From the IMG/VR virus record IMGVR_UViG_3300025652_000668, positions 1-21,438 of that record: a DNA stretch of 21,438 bases. One strand, 5' to 3'. Positions 6,381-13,217 of this stretch are shown piece by piece. Below the pieces are notes generated by a model. It did not search any database. It was not told the origin of the DNA and worked only from the letters and a program-made list of their open reading frames with translations. The stretch is from a virus. Positions within the stretch are counted from its first letter, which is position 1. Every line of letters begins with the position of its first letter. A program made the position numbers and the translations under genes.

Positions 6381-8366
6381 TTATTGTCTATCATTAGTTG
6401 CGAATTCCAAAAGCATAGCGTCTAATGAAAAATCTGGGTCTGTTCCGTCAAATACAAACTGTATTGACACTGAATTGCCTGCGCCTACAAGTTGATTCGT
6501 AAATACGTTTACTAGTTTACCGCCATAAGTATCTGTACCATACGCAGCGTCACCGTAGAAAGAAGCTGTGGAAGAAGCCCCGTTATTAAAACTAATGGGT
6601 GCTGGCTCAGGCGTATTAGGTTGAGCAAAGTCAAACTTAGCTGCAGCTGTACCAGACACAGAACCTCTTGGGTCTACATAAGTAGTAAGCTTGTATACAG
6701 TCTTTCTTAGCCTTGGATCACTTAAAGAGAAGTGAGGCGTACTGAAAGTAGCTCTGATGTTAGCTCCGTCAAAGGAACTACCTGACTCCATACGATAGAC
6801 GTAGCCGTTGTTATTAGAAAAGACTACTACCTCTACCTCTGAGTCGTCGTAGTAGCTGTCCACTGCATACACATTAAATCCGCGAAGCCTTGACCAAGCC
6901 ATACCTTCTGAAGACTGATCTGCAAACTGTGTACCTAAGATACCTCTAGCAGCGCTAGATGAAACACTAGGTGAGTACCCAAACACTCTATACTGACTCT
7001 TCCCTCTAATAACACAAGAAGCGAAAGAAGTGTGACTAGAGGTAAAGTTTGTCATCACGTCTTGAATCGACTTGGATGCTGTAGAAAGTCCGAAGTCACC
7101 AATACGATCAGTGGCACTAAGAAGCCTCAAACCATCAGGTGCCATAAACATTACGTCACCACCAACCTCCTGCACTGTACCTGAACTTACGCAGCCAATG
7201 TCTAGTGTAATGGGTTGAAGTACAAAATCAGCAATAGTGTTGCCCGTTAGTCTATAGATCTTACGCCGTGTGAAAACAATTAGCTGCTCTCTGTAGACTA
7301 TTAAGCCTGTTACATTTTCTTCTAGAGATAGTGTACCACTACCAGCAGCAGATGTAAAGTTATCATCTGTGAAAGGCGCAGAAAAAATAAGCGTGTTATC
7401 TTTAGCGAAGAACAACTGGCTTTTAAAGAGGGTTACAAAGGAAGCGCCAATCAAGTCTGAGGGAGCTTCATTTAGTACCTTAAAGGTTGTACCATCATAC
7501 TTAACAGGGTAGTTGGCTCCGTCAACAAAAGTAATAGTAGGTGTCCCAGAGAGGTTGTACCTATCATACCGTACTTTGTTTGAACTCTCTCTACTCGTTT
7601 GCAACCAAGTTATACTAGCGTTATCAGCTGGGCTGGTAGCCAAGGCTGGGGCAATAGTTAGTGTAGCCTCTCCACTAGCGTTCACAGTAGCCTCTGATAC
7701 AACAGTGTATACTTGAGCTACACCAGCGATAGTGAAAGTATCCCCAGCGTTGGGGGTGCCTATAATACCATCTACAGCTAAAGTAGTTCCTGTTTGACTT
7801 GCTCCATTAACAAGAACAACACCATAACTAGGCTTGCTGATAAGGGTCCAGGAACCTGCCGTATCGTTGGACCAGTAAGTACCGTCTCTCACAGCAATTA
7901 CTTCAGAAGCGTAGTAGGCCACAGCGTCTATCAAGTTAGTATTGTTTACGAAGGTAACACTAGCCTTGTCTGCGGGTGTGGAAGATAGAGCAGGTGTTAT
8001 ATCACAGGAGAGTGTTTTATTTGTTACACTGTAAGCTGTAGCAATACTACTTATAGTGTATACGGTAGTGTCACCACTAATGGTAAACTTATCCCCCACG
8101 ACAGGAGATGTCATAACACTAGCTAAACTAATTGTAGTACCTGTGTTCGCCCCGCCCTGTACCTTAGTAGCGCCGTAGGAAGGGACTACTAGGTCATTAT
8201 ACTTAGTATAACCCAGAACACGCCTGTAGCCACCCTCAATAGAAGGCTCAAAGTTACGCAGTTCCCTAGCAGAACCCATTAAGTTGAGGCCTTGCTGCAG
8301 GGGAGCCATGTTGGTAACTAAACCCCCACGAAACTCTACTGGAAAGGTCTGCCAGTTTGTAGGCAT
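6381..8366 (-). CDS. Tail tubular protein B-like (T7 gp12-like nozzle)
   Basis: A 661-aa protein. The N terminus (WQTFPVEFRGGLVTNM, then ELRNFEPSIEGGYRRVLGYT) matches the T7 gp12-like tail nozzle family, which opens with a segment on how the protein is anchored and the phrase RNFxP..GGYRRxxGY. The body has the family's beta-propeller-like sequence (LIVYREQLIVFTRRKIYRLTG, VGGDVMFMAPDGLRLL). Two related 70-residue beta domains are inserted at residues about 68-140 and 184-254. The protein should form the distal hexameric tube through which DNA leaves. The start lies one base after the stop of the gp11-like gene, fitting co-translation of the two tail tube parts. Confidence 0.87.
   Translation of the reverse strand: MPTNWQTFPVEFRGGLVTNMAPLQQGLNLMGSARELRNFEPSIEGGYRRVLGYTKYNDLVVPSYGATKVQGGANTGTTISLASVMTSPVVGDKFTISGDTTVYTISSIATAYSVTNKTLSCDITPALSSTPADKASVTFVNNTNLIDAVAYYASEVIAVRDGTYWSNDTAGSWTLISKPSYGVVLVNGASQTGTTLAVDGIIGTPNAGDTFTIAGVAQVYTVVSEATVNASGEATLTIAPALATSPADNASITWLQTSRESSNKVRYDRYNLSGTPTITFVDGANYPVKYDGTTFKVLNEAPSDLIGASFVTLFKSQLFFAKDNTLIFSAPFTDDNFTSAAGSGTLSLEENVTGLIVYREQLIVFTRRKIYRLTGNTIADFVLQPITLDIGCVSSGTVQEVGGDVMFMAPDGLRLLSATDRIGDFGLSTASKSIQDVMTNFTSSHTSFASCVIRGKSQYRVFGYSPSVSSSAARGILGTQFADQSSEGMAWSRLRGFNVYAVDSYYDDSEVEVVVFSNNNGYVYRMESGSSFDGANIRATFSTPHFSLSDPRLRKTVYKLTTYVDPRGSVSGTAAAKFDFAQPNTPEPAPISFNNGASSTASFYGDAAYGTDTYGGKLVNVFTNQLVGAGNSVSIQFVFDGTDPDFSLDAMLLEFATNDRQ
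7605..7817 (-). repeat. Inserted beta domain, second copy in the nozzle protein
   Basis: Residues about 184-254: VNGASQTGTTLAVDG, GDTFTIAGVAQVYTVVS, LTIAPALATSPADNASITW. This aligns with the copy at residues about 68-140 throughout, including the PADxASxT ending. Confidence 0.85.
7947..8165 (-). repeat. Inserted beta domain, first copy in the nozzle protein
   Basis: Residues about 68-140: VQGGANTGTTISLAS, GDKFTISGDTTVYTISS, CDITPALSSTPADKASVTF. Same module as the copy at residues about 184-254. It is absent from classical T7 gp12 as far as I recall, so it is probably a surface insertion. Confidence 0.8.
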
Positions 8367-8367
8367 T

Positions 8368-9084
8368 CTAGATTACTCTCAATGAATTATAGGTGTTACG
8401 CTGAGTTACAGTGCTTCTTAAATAGTCGTACCTATTAATGTACAGGGATCTCATGTTCTTGATACCCTCTAAGAACTTCTGATACATGATCGTTGCATCT
8501 TGAGAGTTACCTCTAAATAGATAGGCGTAGTACATAGCACCGTCAATAATGATATGTCTAAATTGCTCTGGTGCTGCGGGGACATCTGCTGCGTTTACCA
8601 AGTCAACTGGAAGTCTGTAGTACTCATACACCACCTCATAGGCTTGGTCAGGTGGAGGTACTAAACCAAACTCTTGGCTAGGTGTTCTGAAGACCGCCTT
8701 TGGAAGACCTCTGACACTCTCTGAAGGGTTATACTCGTTATCAAGGTGTCGGTTTAAGTACTCTTGATAGGCGAGAATGACTAGCTTAGAGGTTTCATTA
8801 CCGAGTGTGTCGTCCCTCTTAATGCGGAAGGTGTTAAAGTCAATTGTCTTAGCGTCTGACGGAAAGGCATACCTTGTCTCTCCCGGTGTTACAGTCTCTT
8901 CCTGCTCTACATGGTTGTAAGGCCACTCGTACTGTTCCTGATTAATAAAACGAATAGATGCGTTTACACTATCCTTTGCAGAAGCATAAAAGCCAACAGC
9001 CGTGTCAAAGTTGTCCGTAGTAAGCTCTACTTCATTCAACCGTCTAGAAATATCATTAACTAAACCTAAGTAATCATATGCCAT
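8368..9084 (-). CDS. Tail tubular protein A-like (T7 gp11-like gatekeeper)
   Basis: A 238-aa protein (T7 gp11 is near 200 aa). It begins MAYDYLGLVNDISRRLNEVE, followed by helices and the segment INQEQYEWPYNHVEQEETVTP, then TRYAFPSDAKTIDFNTFRI. The later part (YEVVYEYYRLPVDL, FRHIIIDGAMYYAYLFRGN) is typical of the gp11-like adaptor between portal and nozzle. It should form the dodecameric ring under the portal. Location directly before the gp12-like gene is the usual order. The ATG follows the previous stop directly (TAAATG), with AAGGA at good spacing. Confidence 0.85.
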   Translation of the reverse strand: MAYDYLGLVNDISRRLNEVELTTDNFDTAVGFYASAKDSVNASIRFINQEQYEWPYNHVEQEETVTPGETRYAFPSDAKTIDFNTFRIKRDDTLGNETSKLVILAYQEYLNRHLDNEYNPSESVRGLPKAVFRTPSQEFGLVPPPDQAYEVVYEYYRLPVDLVNAADVPAAPEQFRHIIIDGAMYYAYLFRGNSQDATIMYQKFLEGIKNMRSLYINRYDYLRSTVTQRNTYNSLRVI

Positions 9085-9399
9085 TTAGCGTTCCTTTATG
9101 CGGAGCTTTACTACTCGTTCAGCTTGACTACCAGAACTATCCGTAATCCTGCAGTAGAATTTATACTCTGTGTTGTTTGTACCTAAGCCTAAATTAATAG
9201 TAGTTACAGTGTCTGTCTCTGTCTTAGATACGTTCTGAATACCGTTTACAACTTCACCATCGCCTAGCAGCGTCTTGACTTCAGAGCCATTGTCTACAAA
9301 CCATTGTACACCTGCGAGTGAAACGCCTGTACCCAAGAACCTAGACCAGTCAACACTGTAATCTAGCTGTTCGTCAGGGTCTTTGTTAGGCCAACGCAT
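9085..9399 (-). CDS. MRWPNKDP-type small structural protein
   Basis: A 104-aa protein starting MRWPNKDPDEQLDYSVDWSR, then FLGTGVSLAGVQWFVDNG, and a beta-rich C-terminal half ending LRIKER. Two in-frame Met codons lie six bases apart (9405 and 9399). AAGG sits two bases before the first but seven bases before the second, so 9399 is the better start. The pattern 'WPxKDPDExLDYSxDWSxxL' is common in phage proteins encoded near tail genes, and the fold looks Ig-like (two beta halves, hydrophobic alternation). The role is probably a head-tail or tail accessory; no direct evidence. Confidence 0.8.
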   Translation of the reverse strand: MRWPNKDPDEQLDYSVDWSRFLGTGVSLAGVQWFVDNGSEVKTLLGDGEVVNGIQNVSKTETDTVTTINLGLGTNNTEYKFYCRITDSSGSQAERVVKLRIKER

Positions 9400-9408
9400 A
9401 CTCATACC

Positions 9409-9585
9409 TTAATCCTCAGTTGCGTACACTGTTCTTTCAGCAGAACTATGTAGTCTTTCAATTGTCACGGTTCTATTCTCTTGTGGTACTCGTGCAGTCC
9501 TATCGGAAGATGTCACTCCACCTGTAATGTACACGACTCTGTTCTCTTGGGGTACTCTTGCAGTGCGTTCAGCAGGTGTAGTCAT
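9409..9585 (-). CDS. 58-aa internal-repeat protein
   Basis: A short gene fitted between its neighbours. Its ATG overlaps the preceding stop as TAATG, GAGG lies eight bases upstream, and its stop lies four bases before the next possible start. The product MTTPAERTARVPQENRVVYI continues as TGGVTSSDRTARVPQENRTV, then TIERLHSSAERTVYATED. It contains two copies of (E/D)RTARVPQENRxV and a degenerate third (ERTVYATED). Each unit looks like a beta-strand hairpin. Similar short 'ERT.RVPxENRTVxV' proteins exist in phage tail regions as I recall them, without a known role. It is probably a virion accessory protein. No membrane segment or Cys. Confidence 0.8.
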   Translation of the reverse strand: MTTPAERTARVPQENRVVYITGGVTSSDRTARVPQENRTVTIERLHSSAERTVYATED

Positions 9586-10313
9586 TATGCCGCCCTCGCA
9601 ACTACTGCAGTCCTTCTACGGCTATATAGGTCTTTAACCGCATTAAAGTCAAATACGTTACCTGTAGGCGTAACCTCATCGTTTATAAGCTCAGCAGATA
9701 CACCAACAACACCTGCACCTGTATGTACCTGAGGTGCATTTACCGAAGCTACTGCCACTACACCTGATAAGAACTCTTCACGTACATTAGGTGAAACTAA
9801 ACCAACACTAAACTCAGAGCTTACCCCTGTAAGGTTGTGAGTGTTGCTAAACTTAATGTCACTACTTACTGATCCAGTAGCTGCAACTGATGTTAGTATT
9901 TCTGATACGTTTACTCTAACGCCTGAGATAGAAGCAGTAGCAATAAGGCTAGCTGTTACACGTTCTGTGACATCAATCTCAAAGCCACCAGCACTAGGTA
10001 CTTCTACTTGGCTTGTACCTACGACACCTAAGACAGGCACAGTGTTAACAGACCGAATGTCTAACCCAGCAGCGTTTACAGTGAAGGTAGCTTGGACACC
10101 TGTAGGCTCAGCTTTTAGATTAACCTTAACAGAGCTTACTGTTACTGTTGCTTCTACACCAGAAAGAAACTCTTCTCTTACGTTAGGTGAAACAATCCCA
10201 ATAGAAGCGGATGCACTTACACTAGCTGGTACGTGAGAAACATCGACCAAGCCATACCTAGCTGATCCGTATCTTCCTGCTCCATATGTAGCAGATGAGG
10301 TTAGAAACGCCAT
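9585..10313 (-). CDS. Repetitive beta-rich virion protein
   Basis: A 242-aa protein. It opens with a short Gly/Tyr-rich segment (ATYGAGRYGSARYGL), then carries several weak repeats of about 30-40 residues built on 'GV.A..SV' (e.g. TGVQATFTVNA, SVAATGSVSSD, GVSSEFSVGLVSPN), and ends with a basic tail (LYSRRRTAVVARAA). The 12-residue block SPNVREEFLSGV occurs twice, at residues 42-53 and 174-185. The composition (Val, Ser, Ala, Thr; very few charged residues) suggests stacked beta strands on the virion surface or in the tail. Position after the capsid and before the tail tube genes suits a head decoration or tail accessory protein. I do not recognise a named family. Confidence 0.75.
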   Translation of the reverse strand: MAFLTSSATYGAGRYGSARYGLVDVSHVPASVSASASIGIVSPNVREEFLSGVEATVTVSSVKVNLKAEPTGVQATFTVNAAGLDIRSVNTVPVLGVVGTSQVEVPSAGGFEIDVTERVTASLIATASISGVRVNVSEILTSVAATGSVSSDIKFSNTHNLTGVSSEFSVGLVSPNVREEFLSGVVAVASVNAPQVHTGAGVVGVSAELINDEVTPTGNVFDFNAVKDLYSRRRTAVVARAA

Positions 10314-10323
10314 GTCCTAGCCT

Positions 10324-10761
10324 TTAGGCAATACGAATGATTGCGTTAGTTGCATCTGCTGTTGGAAATTCAATTGTTAAGTCACCAGCTGTTGCAGAGA
10401 CAGTGCCACCAAAGTCGATAACGCAGACTGCTTTGTTAGCCTGTGCCGTGTTATAGATGATACAGCCATCACAGGACGTAGTTACATCAGCAAATACTTC
10501 ATCTGTAAAGTCTAGGTATGCAGTAGTGCCTGAGGTGGCAATGGTCGCACCATCAAGTACTTGACCACCCGCAGTATAGTTAGTGCCTGTAGCTTCATCC
10601 GAGTTGCCTGTAACATCAGAGTAGTTAGTTGTAGCAGCACCGTATGTACCTGAGGGTGAAGCCTTAATAAGAGCCAGCTTTAAAGAAGCAGTATCCAAGT
10701 CATGGACACCACCAAGTAGCTCTGCTTTAAAGCTTGTACACATTGCTGTTGTGATAGCCAT
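10324..10761 (-). CDS. Small virion protein, beta-rich (capsid-adjacent)
   Basis: A 145-aa protein starting MAITTAMCTSFKAELLGGVH, followed by LKLALIKASPSGTYGAATTNY, a Gly/Thr-rich loop (GTNYTAGGQVLDGATI), AYLDFTDEVFADVTT, and DLTIEFPTADATNAIIRIA at the end. This layout is frequent in phages, directly downstream of the capsid gene, usually annotated as structural. It could be a decoration or head-completion protein. AAGGA lies eight bases before the start. The next gene begins ten bases after the stop. Confidence 0.78.
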   Translation of the reverse strand: MAITTAMCTSFKAELLGGVHDLDTASLKLALIKASPSGTYGAATTNYSDVTGNSDEATGTNYTAGGQVLDGATIATSGTTAYLDFTDEVFADVTTSCDGCIIYNTAQANKAVCVIDFGGTVSATAGDLTIEFPTADATNAIIRIA

Positions 10762-10806
10762 GTTCTAATTCCTTACATCTTGTTTATATCTTCTAGGCTT
10801 TTCAAA

Positions 10807-10825
10807 GTAACCCGTTACCTGTAAC
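10807..10825. repeat. Overlapping palindromes GTAAC-CC-GTTAC-CT-GTAAC
   Basis: Three five-base blocks alternate in orientation with two-base spacers. Each adjacent pair is a perfect inverted repeat. It lies in the 137-bp gap between the capsid gene and the next gene. It may be an operator-like site or alternative small hairpins; the sequence alone does not tell. Confidence 0.6.
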
Positions 10826-10856
10826 TCAGGAAATACTAGAGTATAAGTAAGCTGAA

Positions 10857-10882
10857 GGGCCAGCCTCCTAAGAGACCAGCCC
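10857..10882 (-). terminator. Terminator-like hairpin after the major capsid gene
   Basis: In coding sense, GGGCTGGTCTC-TTAG-GAGGCTGGCCC folds as an 11-pair stem (with several G-U pairs) and a four-base loop. It starts 16 bases after the capsid stop. The following bases (TTCAGCTTACTT) are only weakly U-rich, so it may be a leaky terminator or a processing/stability hairpin, comparable in position to the terminator behind T7 gene 10. Confidence 0.6.
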
Positions 10883-10898
10883 GACAGACTAAGTAGTT

Positions 10899-11960
10899 TT
10901 AAGCAGCGTTGTAGTGTGCTGTGACAAGAGCTTCAGGGCGCAAGATTTTGCGGCCATAAAGGTGCATACCACGTACAATATCAGCGAAGCTATCTGGGTC
11001 ACGATAGTTCTCAACCTTGTTGATTTGCTCAGCAGAAGCAACTGCATCGTCCTGACCTGCAACAATAACACCAAAGTTAGTGTCCTGTGCAAGTGCACCA
11101 GAAGTACCTGCGCCTGTACCAGCGGCAGGCAGTGCATTGGAAACGTACACACGGAAGCCGTGCATGTTGTTCAAGACGAGACCGTTCTGCAAGCCAGAAC
11201 CGCCGAAGTCAGCGTTCAACATGCGTGAATCTTCGTCTTTCAGCATCTCTACGAACACTGGGTCAAGTACGATCCAACGGCCACGAGAATCAACGTTTGC
11301 AGTATCCATCTGACGTGCCATACGTGCAATCACTGTCAAAGGAGAAACAGTCGCTGTAGACAACGCTGTTGCGCCGGGAAGACGTGGTGCAAGCGGAATG
11401 GAGTCGCCAGTAGCATAAGCGGTTGATGCAGAGTCAGCAGTACCCAACGAGCCGAAGCTTGTTGCATCCAAGTGGTTAGCAGTAATGTACTCACCAGTCG
11501 CTGTCAAAGCAGTCTGCTTGTCGCCTGAGGAAGCAGTGATCTTAGTACCATCAGCATTGTGACCTGAGAGGTAACCAAGAACGTCTGTGTCCATTGCGTC
11601 AGCCATCTTATATGCAGCACGATCAGCAGCCAAGCTGGTGAAGTCTACATTTGAGAATTGCTCTTCAATGTCATCCATCTTGAAAGCAAAGTAGTTAGCT
11701 TGATCAATGGTCAGCGAGAAGTCAGAGTCATCAAGCTTCTCTACTGAGATACCTGTGTGACGCTCAAGAGCGTTGACTGTTACGTCTGGCTCTTTTTGAA
11801 TGCGAACAGTGTCGCCTTGGTTTGCAATGTCACCGAAGTAAGAGTTGTTGGTGATTGCGCTAGTAACAGCAGAGCGACGAAGCGCGATCTGTGCTTGCTT
11901 GGAGTAGATAATCGGGGAGAAGTTCCCGTTAAATCCACCTGATGCGGAAGTAATAGCCAT
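10899..11960 (-). CDS. Major capsid protein (HK97-like fold)
   Basis: A 353-aa protein of the podovirus capsid type. It begins MAITSASGGFNGNFSPIIYS, followed by QAQIALRRSAVTSAITNN and a segment GDTVRIQKEPDVTVNALERH. The E-loop-like region, the spine-like helix (VDFTSLAADRAAYKMADAMD) and the P-domain end (LDPVFVEMLKDEDSRMLN, then LNNMHGFRVYVSNALP) follow in the usual order. No N-terminal delta domain is needed because the scaffold is a separate gene just upstream. It is the only gene here preceded by a long leader (240 bp) with promoter-like sites and followed by a terminator-like hairpin. Both fit a need for very high expression. Its ribosome-binding site GAAAGGA has seven-base spacing. Confidence 0.92.
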   Translation of the reverse strand: MAITSASGGFNGNFSPIIYSKQAQIALRRSAVTSAITNNSYFGDIANQGDTVRIQKEPDVTVNALERHTGISVEKLDDSDFSLTIDQANYFAFKMDDIEEQFSNVDFTSLAADRAAYKMADAMDTDVLGYLSGHNADGTKITASSGDKQTALTATGEYITANHLDATSFGSLGTADSASTAYATGDSIPLAPRLPGATALSTATVSPLTVIARMARQMDTANVDSRGRWIVLDPVFVEMLKDEDSRMLNADFGGSGLQNGLVLNNMHGFRVYVSNALPAAGTGAGTSGALAQDTNFGVIVAGQDDAVASAEQINKVENYRDPDSFADIVRGMHLYGRKILRPEALVTAHYNAA

Positions 11961-11967
11961 TGTGTAA

Positions 11968-12019
11968 TCCTTTCAAGATATATGTGGCTTGAGGTAGACA
12001 CTACATATCCACTTGAAAG
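11968..12019 (-). promoter_or_regulatory. Capsid leader hairpin over the ribosome-binding site
   Basis: In coding sense, CTTTCAAG (12012-12019) pairs with CTTGAAAG (11970-11977). A small 3/2-base internal loop follows, then ATATGT (12003-12008 region) pairs with ACATAT (11980-11985), closing a 17-base loop. The 3' arm ends in GAAAG, which is part of the capsid gene's GAAAGGA ribosome-binding sequence. Fourteen Watson-Crick pairs in the leader of the most expressed gene suggest translational control, mRNA protection or processing. Confidence 0.65.
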
Positions 12020-12083
12020 AGGCTCTTTTTATAGGGTGGTCAGATATGCTCTCAGGATTTGCGGTCCTTTGTGCGCTGGGCCT

Positions 12084-12113
12084 ATAATAGGAGGTAGTTC
12101 TTTTTGCTGTGAA
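12084..12113 (-). promoter_or_regulatory. Sigma70-like promoter candidate 2 for capsid
   Basis: TTCACA (12108-12113), 18-base spacer, TATTAT (12084-12089). Lies in the non-coding capsid leader, 124 bases before the start codon. It is a weaker match than the site at 12173-12200 and is offered only because of its location. Confidence 0.35.
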
Positions 12114-12172
12114 TTAGTGCTTAGTTAAAAGCATACACACGTAGTTGATTCCTAGCAGTGTATATGCCTATA

Positions 12173-12200
12173 GTTTTACTTACGGATAAGGTAATGTCAA
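12173..12200 (-). promoter_or_regulatory. Sigma70-like promoter candidate 1 for capsid
   Basis: A perfect TTGACA -35 box (12195-12200) is followed, after 16 bases, by TAAAAC (12173-12178), a four-of-six match to the -10 box. It starts two bases after the scaffold stop codon and faces the capsid gene. This would allow the capsid gene to be transcribed by host RNA polymerase separately from the scaffold. Confidence 0.45.
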
Positions 12201-12201
12201 T

Positions 12202-13149
12202 CTATTTCTTTGACATATCGTAAATAAACTTACCTTGTCGTTGAGCCTCAAAGATAGCTTCTGATTTACTTTCGTACTCTTTGAAGGACATCTTCGCTAC
12301 TTTAGACTCGCTGAAATAATTTGAAGAGTCATCTTGACTAGGTGTTGTATTTCGTTTTGTTCTCACAGAAGATGCAGCCTCTTTATCAGAGCGTGAAGAA
12401 CGGGTAGCCTTAATACCAGTGTCACTCTTATAAAGATCAATTACACGTGCCACAGACTTAGCGTCATCAGAGTTCTCGTAGAGTGCATCTTGCACCCACT
12501 TAGGCTGTGCTTCTGCCCAGTCATGGAAGGCATCATCACTACGGATACCCTCAAAGTCAGGGTGCAGCTGTAGTAGCTCAGCTTCAGCACGGTCACGCTG
12601 AACTTGGATACGCATCCCTTCAATCTCTTTTAGTCTACTGTCTAGGCCGTCTGAAAACTCACGTGACTTCTTGTCTGCAATAGCCTCAACAATACCCGCT
12701 ACATCAGGGTACTTCTTAGTCCACGCTTCGATCTCTTGATCCGACTTAGGTAGCACCAACTCATTCGCAACTGCAGCGTTTCGTTGTTGCTCCAGCTTCT
12801 CAAACTTAATCTTCCACTCTTGCTCTTTGTCTTGCATGTGACGGCGAATGTCAGAGTAACGCTGCTTAAATGTTTTCTCTTCAGTACTTAACTCAGCGTC
12901 ATCTTTTTGTGCTTGTGCTTTTGGTTCTTCTTCTTGTTGGGTATCACCCTCTGCCTGAACTTGGGGTCTTCCAGACTGTGAGCTATCAAGTTTCTCCTGC
13001 GGGGTAACTTCGGCTTCTTCTTGTTCATCCGAGTTCACCCCCCGTCCTTGCATTAGCTCCTTGAGTTCTTGCTCATCTCGCGCAATACGTGAGAGGTTAC
13101 GTTTATGTGATACGGAGTCCGTTTCAATAGTTTGCACTGCTTCTGACAT
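12202..13149 (-). CDS. Capsid scaffolding protein
   Basis: A 315-aa, highly charged, helical protein directly upstream of the capsid gene. The N-terminal third is Glu/Gln-rich (EEAEVTPQEKLDSSQSG, QQEEEPKAQAQKDDAEL). A central coiled coil follows (FKQRYSDIRRHMQDKEQEW, KFEKLEQQRNAAV), then a more ordered part (SRLKEIEGMRIQVQRDRAEA). The C terminus is a basic amphipathic helix (FKEYESKSEAIFEAQRQGKF), as in scaffolds that bind the inner capsid surface by their C-terminal end. It should direct procapsid assembly and then leave. Its ribosome-binding site is weak (AAGAAAG), and it is preceded by a leader hairpin. Confidence 0.85.
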   Translation of the reverse strand: MSEAVQTIETDSVSHKRNLSRIARDEQELKELMQGRGVNSDEQEEAEVTPQEKLDSSQSGRPQVQAEGDTQQEEEPKAQAQKDDAELSTEEKTFKQRYSDIRRHMQDKEQEWKIKFEKLEQQRNAAVANELVLPKSDQEIEAWTKKYPDVAGIVEAIADKKSREFSDGLDSRLKEIEGMRIQVQRDRAEAELLQLHPDFEGIRSDDAFHDWAEAQPKWVQDALYENSDDAKSVARVIDLYKSDTGIKATRSSRSDKEAASSVRTKRNTTPSQDDSSNYFSESKVAKMSFKEYESKSEAIFEAQRQGKFIYDMSKK

Positions 13150-13163
13150 AGTTTAGTCTTTCT

Positions 13164-13189
13164 TATGTTGGGGCCAGCATCATTGCTGG
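13164..13189 (-). promoter_or_regulatory. Leader element of the scaffold gene (hairpin plus mini-ORF)
   Basis: In coding sense, CCAGC-AATGAT-GCTGG is followed by four bases and AACATA, ending 14 bases before the scaffold start. The hairpin is a six-pair stem if A-T is counted (CCAGCA/TGCTGG). Inside it an ATG opens a six-codon frame (ATG ATG CTG GCC CCA ACA TAA). The same arrangement with the same spacing occurs at 21414-21438. Confidence 0.6.
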
Positions 13190-13217
13190 GTAGCCTTATA
13201 GTTATTGTTGTTGTTGT

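Noticed and set aside
10889-11152. Second minus-strand frame inside the capsid gene
   Set aside because: Leu/Val-rich shadow of the capsid gene in another frame; no start signal.
12012-12036. GAAAGAGGCTCTTTTT as a plus-strand terminator
   Set aside because: The symmetric arms leave a one-base loop, and there is no plus-strand gene to terminate.
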